Shown: piece by piece, positions 25,120-31,848 of the stretch
Position numbering within the stretch: position 1 is the first letter of the stretch
Layout: the number at the start of each line of letters is the position of its first letter
Made by a program: the position numbers and the translations under genes
Source of the DNA: a virus
Virus record (IMG/VR): IMGVR_UViG_3300043449_002497
Span: 1-37,292 of that record
Length of the DNA: 37,292 nucleotides
Reading direction: 5' to 3' (one strand)
The notes under the pieces: generated by a model
Seen by the model: only the letters and a program-made list of their open reading frames with translations
Told to the model about the DNA's origin: nothing
Databases searched by the model: none

Positions 25120-25641
25120 ATGCCATTTAATTACAAAATATGCAGAATGTGCTCATCGTTTATGGGTCTTCACCCAAGCGCCCAAGGATGGTTAAAGTGT
25201 CCATCCTGTGGATTTTCAAAAATAGAAAAGCAAGTTATTACACAAGCCGCCTATCTAATGGGTAGAGACTCACAGTATCCTCAAGAGTTAACCCAAGAAA
25301 TACTAGATAATATTATCATACTTCTTGAAAAAGTAAACGCTCTTCTTTGGGAGTTAAAAATCACAAAGGCCGAAGTTTCGTCCGGATGGCGTCCTGCTGC
25401 TATAAACTCTAAGGTCGCAAACGCGGCCAAGAAAAGCCTACACATGACCGGAAAGGCCGTCGATATAAAAGATGATTCCGGACAATCGCTTGCTGCTAAA
25501 ATTTTATCTCAACCGGATCTGCTTAAAAAATACGAGTTGTGGTTAGAAGACCCCGCGCACACAAAGGGTAAAAATACAAATTGGGTACACCTTGATATTG
25601 GCTCAAGGTCCGATCGTCCGCTAAGAATGTTTAAACCTTAG
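25120..25641 (+). CDS. Endolysin: M15-type peptidoglycan peptidase with N-terminal zinc ribbon
   Basis: The start is the ATG at 25120, preceded by GAGGG; longer in-frame starts lie inside the promoter element. The 173-residue protein has four cysteines (C8, C11, C27, C30) forming a zinc ribbon. Its M15 domain carries SSGWRP, SLHMTGKAVDIKD (zinc ligands H108 and D115) and NWVHLDIG (H157). The family cleaves peptide cross-links or stem peptides (D-Ala-D-Ala carboxypeptidase or L-Ala-D-Glu endopeptidase). There is no signal peptide, so release would need a holin. It is the only plus-strand gene of the left 29 kb and overlaps the end of the convergent PLP-enzyme gene. Confidence 0.9.
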   Translation: MPFNYKICRMCSSFMGLHPSAQGWLKCPSCGFSKIEKQVITQAAYLMGRDSQYPQELTQEILDNIIILLEKVNALLWELKITKAEVSSGWRPAAINSKVANAAKKSLHMTGKAVDIKDDSGQSLAAKILSQPDLLKKYELWLEDPAHTKGKNTNWVHLDIGSRSDRPLRMFKP

Positions 25642-26576
25642 ACAATAGAATCCATTGGAAGTTTCTTTTTTGCAAATAGATTGTGAAAAGAAATAAAGCT
25701 TTCAGAAGAACAGCCGATATTAAGACGAAATGTTCCAGATGGACCACGAAGAGTTCTACCGTCTAATCCAATGATTTCTTTTGGACAGTCTCCCTCGGCC
25801 CACAGAAACATTCCTGCCGTTTTAATGATTTTGAATGGCAGCCGTTTTTCAATTTCATCAAGCAACGACATTCGGTCGTCTAGTGTTTTTTTGCCATCAT
25901 CAAATACGGTATAGTCGGCATTTAGCTGACTAGAAAGAACCGCTTCTGCGGTAAGCTGAGAATCAATAGACAGTCCGCTGGTGCTATACTCAATATATTG
26001 CTCTAACCCACGCGCAATCATTTCGTCTTCCAAAATCGCCCAACCAATACGGGTACTCGCATGTCCAGTCGCCTTGCTAAGAGAAAACACCATTGCAGGG
26101 TGATCAAAGTTTTTCACCTTGGCAAGATACTGAGGCCAGTTATAAGTAAGATCCAAGATCGCGGTGTTTTTATGTACAATCTGCGATCCGTCTGGGTTGT
26201 TAGGGACGGTTGTAATAATAAGCGAGTTTTTCTTTTTAGCCCACTCAAGTCCAGCAAATTCTGAAAGATGAGGGAACCGAGAAAAATGAGGAGGATTAGC
26301 CCAAGCCGCGCCCGCCCCGGTTTCTTTCTTTAAAACGTGGAGAAGTCCAAGGATAATCTGAGTGGCTCCCGCAGCAACAACAATATGTTTACCGTCGGTT
26401 TCGGCGTTTTGTTCTTGGTTATGAATGTCTCGAATAATTTGTTTAAGAGATTCACGAGAACCAAAATTATACGTCATATCGCGGTCAATTTGACGAGCAA
26501 CTTTAATTCCATGCGTTTCCCAGTATGGAACTAAAAAAGCCGGAGATCCCCATGACATATCAATTTTATTCATCAC
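25638..26576 (-). CDS. PLP-dependent enzyme, alliinase/tryptophan-aminotransferase-like (fold type I)
   Basis: The 312-residue protein shows fold-type-I aminotransferase motifs: VVAAGATQII (PLP phosphate loop, about 66-75), PPHFSRFP, TVPNNPDG (123-130), LDLTYNWPQ with candidate Asp142 and Tyr145, and FSLSKATGHASTRIGWA with the Schiff-base Lys168 and Arg176. FRLNIG near the end holds the substrate-carboxylate Arg. S-K-x-T-G-H-x-x-x-R-x-GWA is specifically like the alliinase/TAA1 group. At 312 residues it is shorter than usual (near 400). The reaction could be transamination or C-S lysis; the substrate is unknown. It sits in a late operon with two genes of unknown function. Confidence 0.85.
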   Translation of the reverse strand: MMNKIDMSWGSPAFLVPYWETHGIKVARQIDRDMTYNFGSRESLKQIIRDIHNQEQNAETDGKHIVVAAGATQIILGLLHVLKKETGAGAAWANPPHFSRFPHLSEFAGLEWAKKKNSLIITTVPNNPDGSQIVHKNTAILDLTYNWPQYLAKVKNFDHPAMVFSLSKATGHASTRIGWAILEDEMIARGLEQYIEYSTSGLSIDSQLTAEAVLSSQLNADYTVFDDGKKTLDDRMSLLDEIEKRLPFKIIKTAGMFLWAEGDCPKEIIGLDGRTLRGPSGTFRLNIGCSSESFISFHNLFAKKKLPMDSIV

Positions 26577-27195
26577 GATTTACTCCATACAAATAACTAG
26601 AGTCATATCCAACCGTCCACTTGTTGCCGTCCTCACAGCCCCATTCCGTGGTATTTACTTGGTACTTAATAGTATCGATTTTTGTCGCTTTAGTCAAAGA
26701 CGCGTCCCGGAAAATAATTCGATTTTGAGGGTAAAGAGCAAAGCGTCCGTTTTTTAATTTAATAAAATGAAAAGTCTTCCATTCGTTGGGACTTTCTGCG
26801 ATTCCTGTTAATCCGGTTTGATTAGAAAAATCGATTGTAAACAGGTACTCCCCGTCGTGCTTTTCCTTGTTTCGAAGCAATACCGTACAGGCCATGCCTC
26901 GCAAAAAATCGATTTGAAAAATAGAATGGTCGTAAGATAAAGAATCCCACATTTCCAAATCACCCAAATCAAGCATGGGTGCGCTTTCTTTGTGGCAAAG
27001 TGCGTGTATTGGAAGTCCCGTAAATAAAACGCCGTTTTCTAATAAAACGTAAAAGGTAACAGCCAGTCCCTTAATGGTTCTAACAGCAACAACCCAGCCC
27101 TTTGTAAACTGATTGAACCCTTCTTTTTGATTATGAAGAAATTCATTTTTTACAAGGACCGGTATTGAGGGACAAGAGCTGCTAATGTGTGCCAT
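26566..27195 (-). CDS. Hypothetical protein, 209 aa
   Basis: The start is taken at the ATG at 27195 because GGGAAATAGT precedes it and it abuts the upstream stop; an open frame extends further but inside the peptidase gene. The protein is beta-rich: GWVVAVRTIKGLAVTFYVLL, GVLFTGLPIHALCHK, MWDSLSYDHS, GEYLFTIDFSN, NEWKTFHFIKLKNGRFALYP. I recognise no family. It overlaps the PLP-enzyme gene by 11 bases and follows the peptidase by one base, so the three are probably translated together. Confidence 0.7.
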   Translation of the reverse strand: MAHISSSCPSIPVLVKNEFLHNQKEGFNQFTKGWVVAVRTIKGLAVTFYVLLENGVLFTGLPIHALCHKESAPMLDLGDLEMWDSLSYDHSIFQIDFLRGMACTVLLRNKEKHDGEYLFTIDFSNQTGLTGIAESPNEWKTFHFIKLKNGRFALYPQNRIIFRDASLTKATKIDTIKYQVNTTEWGCEDGNKWTVGYDSSYLYGVNRDE

Positions 27196-27196
27196 A

Positions 27197-27640
27197 CTAT
27201 TTCCCGCATCGCCCGCGCAAGAATTCATCAAACTGAACGTACAAGACATCTTCTGGAATTGAGTAAAAAAACGGAGCCATAAAATGCTTTGGATCAGACA
27301 CGTGATCTTGTTTAAAAAGACAATGAGTCATCTCGTGTATCATTAATTGGGTACGATCGATTGGAGCCAGCATGTTGTTCCAATACCGCTCATCAAATAC
27401 TAACTTAAATCCGTTTATACGCCGTTGGCAATAAGCTACTTCTTCATACAACCGATCAAATTCAATGGTGATTGATTGTGGAAGATAATACTGCGAAGGT
27501 TCGCAATGCTTTTTTACTATCTCCATCACCTTTTCAAATTCTAAATTTAACTTAACATTCTTTCTTGGAAAAAGAATAAAAGTCATATTTATTTGATAAA
27601 GTAACGTTGCCAGTAAAAGAACCCTAAGTATTATCTTCAT
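27197..27640 (-). CDS. Membrane-anchored zinc metallopeptidase-like protein, 147 aa
   Basis: The ATG at 27640 is preferred because the product then begins with a typical signal/anchor (MKIILRVLLLATLLYQINMT). The zinc motif is LMIHEMTHCLFKQDHV: HEMTH at 102-106, D112 and H113, then HFMAP with Met121 as a possible Met-turn. This is close to the metzincin HExxHxxGxxH/D pattern but lacks the Gly. It likely acts outside the cytoplasmic membrane on an unknown protein. It overlaps the zinc-ribbon gene upstream by 17 bases. Confidence 0.72.
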   Translation of the reverse strand: MKIILRVLLLATLLYQINMTFILFPRKNVKLNLEFEKVMEIVKKHCEPSQYYLPQSITIEFDRLYEEVAYCQRRINGFKLVFDERYWNNMLAPIDRTQLMIHEMTHCLFKQDHVSDPKHFMAPFFYSIPEDVLYVQFDEFLRGRCGK

Positions 27641-27854
27641 TCTTTGTCGCCGCCCTTTTAGCGCGTTGCCGTTCGGCACATCGTTTACGATGACACTCTG
27701 GACAAACGTGTCCATTCCAGTATCCGTCTCCGTTTGCGCCCTTCCATTTTTTATCTTTTTTATTAAACTTACCTTTTAGTATGCGGTATTTTAACACACC
27801 GCACACCTTACATATTTTAGCTTGTTTTTCGTTTAACACAAGTGGTTTGTTCAT
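27624..27854 (-). CDS. Zinc-ribbon protein, 76 aa
   Basis: Two Cys pairs, CKVCG (about residues 15-19) and CPECH (51-55), frame a Lys-rich loop (KGKFNKKDKKWKGANGDGYW). The C terminus is basic (RKRCAERQRAKRAATK). This resembles the zinc ribbon or HNH-like zinc scaffolds of small phage regulators, with no catalytic His evident. Function is unknown, though nucleic-acid binding is plausible. Confidence 0.7.
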   Translation of the reverse strand: MNKPLVLNEKQAKICKVCGVLKYRILKGKFNKKDKKWKGANGDGYWNGHVCPECHRKRCAERQRAKRAATKNEDNT

Positions 27855-27858
27855 GTTT

Positions 27859-28122
27859 CTATAACCGCCTTTTCTTAAATGGCTTAAAACTAATTTTATT
27901 GAGGGCAGCCGCCTCTGTCTCTAGGTCAAAGAATATCTCTTCTTTACTTTCGCCGAACTGGATACAAAGGGCTTTATTTAAAGGATACGCCCCTTCCAAA
28001 AAACTACAAATCAGTTCGTTTTTTTTCTCTAAAAGCAAATCCTCGGTAGTCAGGTTAATGATTCCGTAGTTTAATCCCAGCTGAAGAATCTTGCGTCTTT
28101 TCCTTACGCGACCACGAGACAT
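27859..28122 (-). CDS. Hypothetical protein, 87 aa
   Basis: The ATG at 28122 is chosen because GAGG lies 9 bases upstream, inside the preceding gene's last codons. The N terminus is very basic (MSRGRVRKRRKILQLG); the rest is helical with EDLLLEKKNELICSFLEGA and ends in basic residues (FKPFKKRRL). No family is recognised. It lies in a compact chain of unknown late-strand genes. Confidence 0.65.
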   Translation of the reverse strand: MSRGRVRKRRKILQLGLNYGIINLTTEDLLLEKKNELICSFLEGAYPLNKALCIQFGESKEEIFFDLETEAAALNKISFKPFKKRRL

Positions 28123-28123
28123 A

Positions 28124-28333
28124 TCAATCAACCTCGTTTAATTCTACTTCCCCAGCGGTCATCCCACAGGCAGTGCATTCTAACCGATCATTACAGTTAT
28201 ACGCCCACTTATGGGGCTGGTCTAAATTGTAACAGTTGATAAGCCGCCCTCTACGAAAATTTTTTTCTTCCATAGAGTTAAAGAAAACACCCAAAAACGG
28301 CACCAAAACTAGGATTAGCACAAGGAATTCCAT
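28124..28333 (-). CDS. Small membrane-anchored zinc-ribbon protein, 69 aa
   Basis: An N-terminal hydrophobic helix (MEFLVLILVLVPFLGVFF) is followed by a short soluble part with three to four cysteines (INCYNL, YNCNDRLECTACGM), suggesting a small metal site. The function is unknown. It follows the TTAACAATATAG element at 28352-28363 by about 20 bases. Confidence 0.68.
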   Translation of the reverse strand: MEFLVLILVLVPFLGVFFNSMEEKNFRRGRLINCYNLDQPHKWAYNCNDRLECTACGMTAGEVELNEVD

Positions 28334-28351
28334 ACGTTAAAAAAATACTTT

Positions 28352-28363
28352 CTATATTGTTAA
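28352..28363 (-). promoter_or_regulatory. Possible late promoter element (one-base variant)
   Basis: The minus strand reads TTAACAATATAG, the shared element with the C of ACTATA missing, overlapping the stop codon of the upstream frame and lying before the 69-aa gene. Confidence 0.4.
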
Positions 28364-28630
28364 GAAATCTACCCCGTTAACAACTATCGTTATAGCTAAA
28401 TACGTTGGTAGCAGACGATAAGTCTGCGGGCGTAAGATCACTACGTCATTGGGATTCGTGTATCTTCGGTTCCCTGCTCCGAAAAATTCTAAATACCTCT
28501 GTCTATCCAATACCATACAGTATCCCACAATACCCTTAAGATACCCGAAGATAATGCGTTGTATGTTGACTGACGCATCCAGTATGCATTTTCCAATGCG
28601 TTGCATCATGCAAGCGTATTTACTATGCAT
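28352..28630 (-). CDS. Possible small protein, 92 aa (uncertain)
   Basis: An open frame follows the 178-aa gene closely, with possible starts at GTG 28636 (overlapping the previous stop) or ATG 28630. The product includes IIFGYLKGIVGYCMVLDRQRYLEF in outline and a hydrophobic C terminus (YLAITIVVNG). There is no strong ribosome site and an opposing frame also exists, so the call rests mainly on tight spacing with the neighbours. Confidence 0.45.
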   Translation of the reverse strand: MHSKYACMMQRIGKCILDASVNIQRIIFGYLKGIVGYCMVLDRQRYLEFFGAGNRRYTNPNDVVILRPQTYRLLPTYLAITIVVNGVDFLTI

Positions 28631-28632
28631 TG

Positions 28633-29169
28633 TCACGAATCTCCAAGTCTAGGAATGTCATACCTTTCTAGGTAGGACTTGGTAAGGGTGTTTGTGGCAT
28701 ACTGAGGGATAATGTATTCCTTTTCTTTGTAGGTGTTAGTAATCCATTGATTGGCTAGACCCAGATTACGGAATACGCCTATCACATATCCCCGATTACG
28801 AGTATTAACGGCTTTAACGAGTACATTCCCTAATTCGTCGTATTCCACGCGTAAACGGTATTTAACGGCGTTGATCTTACCATATAAGCCGTATCCCTTA
28901 GCCACGTATTGATCGACCCAGTAACGGGTTCTTACGCTCAATGCGTTACGTTCTTGTACCTCCTCCAGCACAACGAACCTAAGCTTCTCCCGGTCGATAA
29001 TCATATTCATACTCGTATGCGTCTTCTCTTTGAGTTGACGTATTAGCTTCCCTAATGACTCAACGACGCAAGACGAATGGGTGATGAGAACCACCCTGTC
29101 TTGGTCGTTTATCAGACCGATTACTGCCATTTTAGGCAGGGATAAGAGAGTTTTAACGTCTACTTCCAT
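28633..29169 (-). CDS. Hypothetical protein, 178 aa, possibly degenerate GIY-YIG-like fold
   Basis: The N-terminal half has the order of a GIY-YIG domain without its key letters: AVIGLINDQDRVVLIT, then helix VVESLGKLIRQLKE, strand LRFVVLEEVQE and helix RTRYWVDQYVAKGYGLYGK. The C-terminal half (KYRLRVEYDELGNVLVK, VIGVFRNLGLANQWI) is unassigned. Neither GIY/YIG nor the catalytic Arg/Glu is evident, so nuclease activity is not claimed. Its ATG abuts a TTAACAACTATAGG element, and it is the first gene of the leftward arm. Confidence 0.6.
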   Translation of the reverse strand: MEVDVKTLLSLPKMAVIGLINDQDRVVLITHSSCVVESLGKLIRQLKEKTHTSMNMIIDREKLRFVVLEEVQERNALSVRTRYWVDQYVAKGYGLYGKINAVKYRLRVEYDELGNVLVKAVNTRNRGYVIGVFRNLGLANQWITNTYKEKEYIIPQYATNTLTKSYLERYDIPRLGDS

Positions 29170-29170
29170 A

Positions 29171-29187
29171 CCTATAGTTGTTAAAAG
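29171..29187 (-). promoter_or_regulatory. Putative promoter element abutting the first leftward gene
   Basis: The minus strand reads TTTTAACAACTATAGGTATG, in which the final ATG starts the 178-aa gene. If transcription began at the GG after TATA, as in T7-type promoters, the mRNA leader would be about three bases. Confidence 0.6.
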
Positions 29188-29487
29188 TTTCTATCTACTG
29201 TGAGCAATATATAAGAATGTTAAGTAGTATTAACACGATTCTGTAAAATCGCGTATATAGGATGGTATTAAATTCGACGTTTCTATACCTTTGAAACCTA
29301 AGAATTTGCGTGTGGGCTAGAACTTGTTCAGTCTACATCAAAATGCCACCTACCCCCCCTATACGACGCTCTCGCGACTCTATATGCGCGCGACTCTTAC
29401 TGTTTCCCTCAGTCGGGGCAGTTCAATCGCGCACGGGCGTGCGGGCGCGTGCGTGCGCTGCGCGCGGGTGCGTTCCTTTAAACAGGG
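29188..29487. other. Non-coding stretch between divergent arms, left part
   Basis: This has AT-rich sequence to about 29300, then increasingly GC-rich sequence. An imperfect hairpin (CACGATTCTGTAAAATCGCG) lies near 29234. A GC-alternating stretch at 29425-29470 contains CGCACG-GG-CGTGCG (29430-29443). Open frames here lack ribosome sites and have atypical composition; I call no gene. Confidence 0.6.
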
Positions 29488-29783
29488 TGTGTCCGGCCTG
29501 ACACATCTGTTATCATTACACTGGGTTTGGGATGACACATCGTGGGGCGTGTCGGGGATGACATAGCACTCCGCTAACATCCTGTGTCACTCTTGACCTA
29601 CTGTTACGCCAACAGTGTGTCACCTGTTTTTGCGATTTTCCTTAGGACGGGCGATCGGGGTTCGGTCCATACCTACCCTGCATCCTTAGGTTGTCGTCGT
29701 TCCTAGGGCATTTCTGAGCGGCTAATAGGCCCCGGTTTGTATCATTATACATGGATTGCGATGGGTGTGTCACTGGCGACACA
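29488..29783. repeat. Cluster of TGTGTCA / TGACACA elements
   Basis: Copies or near-copies occur at 29488-29493, 29500-29505, 29533-29539, 29548-29553, 29559-29563, 29583-29589, 29616-29622, 29766-29772 and 29778-29783, on both strands. Two pairs form inverted repeats (29488-29505 and 29766-29783). Such clusters serve as operators or replication-initiator sites; which applies here is unknown. Confidence 0.6.
29744..29773 (-). promoter_or_regulatory. Possible sigma-70-type promoter reading left
   Basis: On the minus strand GTGACA (29773-29768) and TATAAT (29749-29744) are separated by 18 bases. The -35 hexamer overlaps a TGTGTCA element, so a protein bound there could regulate it. It is the only near-consensus host-type promoter I found in the gap. 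Confidence 0.4.
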
Positions 29784-29868
29784 TGCCTTTCTTTTTTCTT
29801 GCGGTTTGCCTTGACCCGTGTTTTACTTATCCTGCACACGCAGGGGAGCCGGGTTCTCTGACTCCCAC

Positions 29869-29931
29869 TGGGGGCTTTTCCGCTAAGCCCTTGAATTCAT
29901 TAAACAATAATTTTTCTTTTTTTTCTTTTGC
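29869..29931 (+). terminator. Hairpin followed by a T-rich tract
   Basis: GGGCTT pairs with AAGCCC (about 29872-29890, loop TTCCGCT). A T-rich run lies about 20 bases further on (29909-29931). The spacing is too long for a canonical terminator, so its role is open. Confidence 0.3.
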
Positions 29932-29934
29932 ATT

Positions 29935-30456
29935 ATTTCCGGGTTGTGGGATGCTGGATTCACCGGCCCTGACCCGCACACCACGCGGAAGGCCGGGAGA
30001 CCGGATGGCCCCTGCATCCGGCGCGCTGAGGGTATCGCCTGACCGGCACGAACCCCGCGCCTGACCCCCGGACTTGCGCTTCCAGCGCGAGACCCCGGGA
30101 CGACGGCCCGGGCGGGATGCAGTGGGGGCGACTAAGCAAGTGCCCGGACCGCGTAGGTCCGGCCGCTCTGACGCCCCGGCGCATTACATAGGCACCTCCA
30201 GCACCACGCGGGAACGCGTGGCGCGGTCGCAGGAACCAAGCGACTGGGGTAATAGCCTACTGAAGACGGTAAAGCCACCGCCGGACGCGCACGACGCGCA
30301 AACACGGTACGGACCTTTACTCGGGAATGACGCGGCAAGCTACCAGAAGCGCATGAAACAGTGCGCGGGGTGCGGCGGGTCGAGTCGAACCCCCGGGTAA
30401 GGGTACAGGGCGAAGTCCGATTTATTCAGTAGGTCGCGCGTGATGCGTCACGCGCA
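29935..30456 (+). ncRNA. Candidate large structured RNA, GC-rich and hairpin-dense
   Basis: By hand count 30001-30420 is about 68% GC, far above neighbouring genes. Perfect stems include 30001-30007/30015-30021, 30073-30080/30084-30091 (one G-U), 30094-30099/30107-30112, 30144-30150/30156-30162, 30204-30210/30215-30221 (GGAA tetraloop), 30226-30230/30240-30244 and 30436-30443/30448-30455. An outer stem, 30125-30130 with 30172-30177, encloses the 30144 hairpin, giving a nested domain. No frame has a ribosome site or plausible protein. The plus strand is preferred because a terminator-like hairpin follows at 30484, but strand and ends are inferred. It matches no class I can recognise. Confidence 0.55.
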
Positions 30457-30483
30457 AACATCAGTTCAAACCAATTAAGTTTG

Positions 30484-30528
30484 AGGGGTGCGTTAATCTT
30501 AACAGGTTGACGCACCCCTTGATGTTTC
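30484..30528 (+). terminator. Terminator-like hairpin before the early genes
   Basis: A perfect 10-bp stem AGGGGTGCGT (30484-30493) with ACGCACCCCT (30510-30519) around a 16-base loop, followed by TGATGTTTCTTTC. It could end the candidate RNA or act as a leader attenuator for the rightward genes. Confidence 0.5.
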
Positions 30529-30610
30529 TTTCGAGCGTTTCCTGTAAGCTTTAAAGTTTGCCGCCTATCATGTCGGTATGCGGTAATGCACAAAACGGAA
30601 GGAAAACCCA

Positions 30611-30865
30611 ATGTCTACCAAGTCCAATGTCCAGCTCCAACAGGAACTTGCCGCCGCTCTCGAAGTAGTAAAGGCACTCAAGACTCAAATTGGTCGGCCT
30701 CTCAGGCTCGAAAAGAGTCAAAAAGGCGGGGTTTCAATCTATGGTCTGCAGCGTTTCCCTGTCACCCTCTATCCGAATCAGTGGAAGAAGGTTTTTGCAA
30801 TGAGCGAAGAAATTCAGGCTTTCATTGCCAAGAATTGCCCGGAGTCTGAGGAAGAAGCCGCATAA
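30611..30865 (+). CDS. Small early-type protein, 84 aa (LQRFPVTLY family)
   Basis: The protein has an N-terminal helix (NVQLQQELAAALEVVKALKT) and a conserved-looking block YGLQRFPVTLYPNQWKKVFAM. I recognise the G-L-Q-R-F-P-V-T-L-Y-x-x-QW pattern from small proteins of many phages, where its role is unknown. The start at 30611 is supported by GGAAGGA 8 bases upstream. It is the first gene of the rightward arm. Confidence 0.78.
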   Translation: MSTKSNVQLQQELAAALEVVKALKTQIGRPLRLEKSQKGGVSIYGLQRFPVTLYPNQWKKVFAMSEEIQAFIAKNCPESEEEAA

Positions 30866-30890
30866 GCTACTCCCTCACCCAACAAACCAA

Positions 30891-30928
30891 GGGGAGAGTG
30901 TGCCCAGTGTACGCTCTCCCCTAAACTT
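30891..30928 (+). terminator. Intercistronic hairpin, possible terminator
   Basis: GGGGAGAGTGT (30891-30901) pairs with ACGCTCTCCCC (30911-30921) with one G-U pair, then TAAACTTTTCC. It separates the first two early genes. A short U-run makes partial termination or RNA stabilisation possible. Confidence 0.55.
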
Positions 30929-30946
30929 TTCCCCAAGAGGTGTCCC

Positions 30947-31174
30947 ATGAAGTCTTATCGTATCCGCACCAAGGCCGGAGTGTATGCTGGAAACGCCATC
31001 AAAATCGATCGCTTCGGAGAGATGCGCCTGTCTGGTTTCGCGCCCACGACTAACCGGATGTTCGCACGGGTGTACTCTGAGGAAGACACCTACCAGATGC
31101 GGGCGGATATTATCCGTCTCGCCCAGTTTGTGAGGGAGTCGGTGGAAGACTTCTCGCTGGAAGAAGTGGCATAA
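30947..31174 (+). CDS. Small early-type protein, 75 aa
   Basis: The product reads MKSYRIRTKAGVYAGNAIK, then a central FGEMRLSGFAPTTNRMFARV and an acidic helical C terminus. AGAGG lies 8 bases before the ATG. No family is recognised. The following 93 bases contain only short GC-rich hairpins and the next ribosome site. Confidence 0.7.
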   Translation: MKSYRIRTKAGVYAGNAIKIDRFGEMRLSGFAPTTNRMFARVYSEEDTYQMRADIIRLAQFVRESVEDFSLEEVA

Positions 31175-31267
31175 GCTAACCCCGACGCGCGAAAAACCGC
31201 GCCCCGTGTAGGAGCCGAGCGAGGGAGAGTCGGCCCAACTTGTCTAGCTCAACCAAAGGAGGTCCGT

Positions 31268-31462
31268 ATGAAGTGTCCCAAGTGTCCCGTCTGTAACTCT
31301 GTCCGACTGACCACGATTCAAGCCACACAAGTAGCAGGGAATCTCATGAGACACATGGGATGCGTCGCCTGTCTTCACAGCTGGGTGATTGACCTCGGCA
31401 AGTCCGAAGTAATCTTCGTTGACTTCAAGAGAAAGATTGTTCTGGAAAAGAAAGCTAGCTAA
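31268..31462 (+). CDS. Zinc-ribbon protein, 64 aa
   Basis: Cysteine pairs CPKCPVC (residues 3-9) and CVACLHSW (about 32-39) form a typical zinc ribbon, followed by a strand with VIDLGKSEVIFVDF. A near-perfect ribosome site (AAAGGAGG) precedes the ATG. Such small ribbons in early regions often bind host RNA polymerase or other host proteins; no target can be named here. Confidence 0.75.
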   Translation: MKCPKCPVCNSVRLTTIQATQVAGNLMRHMGCVACLHSWVIDLGKSEVIFVDFKRKIVLEKKAS

Positions 31463-31482
31463 CCAACCAAAGGAGAACCACC

Positions 31483-31815
31483 ATGCCGATCTTCACAATT
31501 TCAAAAGAAACATGGGAAGTAATCATGAGTAACCGTGCGAAAGCTAAGGAGCTTTTCGCTGGGGAGCGCGTCATGTTTTTGGATGGGCGAGGGCTGTCTG
31601 TCGGAGAAGTCGTGACTTGCGACGCGTGTCCGAATGTTTCGACAATCAATGTCGGATGGCATAAGATGCCCACCGAAACCGAGCTGCGCACTCTTCGTTT
31701 TTGTAAGTCAACCCGGTTTCTCATGCCAGAAGAAATTTACCCATACGACGAAGATGGGAGCGGCGACACTCTTTGTCCTGAGTGCCGAGCAAAACGGGAA
31801 ACAAAAGTTAGCTAA
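31483..31815 (+). CDS. Small protein with Cys-pair metal site, 110 aa
   Basis: CDAC (about residues 46-49) and CPEC (101-104) could bind zinc. Between them lies GWHKMPTETELRTLRFCKS. An in-frame ATG at 31525 exists, but the ribosome site AAAGGAGAACC favours 31483. It has no recognised family; it adds to the run of Cys-pair proteins in this arm. Confidence 0.72.
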   Translation: MPIFTISKETWEVIMSNRAKAKELFAGERVMFLDGRGLSVGEVVTCDACPNVSTINVGWHKMPTETELRTLRFCKSTRFLMPEEIYPYDEDGSGDTLCPECRAKRETKVS

Positions 31816-31848
31816 CACAACACAGCCAAATGGCCGGGAGGAATCAAC

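Noticed and set aside
28376-28389. Plus-strand GTTAACAACTATCG resembling the promoter family
   Set aside because: It lies within a possible coding region, ends CTATCG rather than CTATA, and would transcribe antisense to late genes with no plus-strand gene nearby.
29756-30400. Frames of about 100 codons in the GC-rich segment (29756-30064, 30074-30400)
   Set aside because: No ribosome sites, Arg/Pro/Gly-rich products of the type expected from GC-rich non-coding DNA, and dense inverted repeats through both.
30125-30420. Short resemblances to tmRNA (GACTAAGCA), RNase P RNA (ACAGGGCGAAGTCCG) and a tRNA T-arm (GGGTCGAGTCGAACCC)
   Set aside because: No tag reading frame, acceptor stem, CCA or proper T-stem/loop geometry; conserved RNase P blocks are absent. 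The matches are too short to support any of these RNAs.
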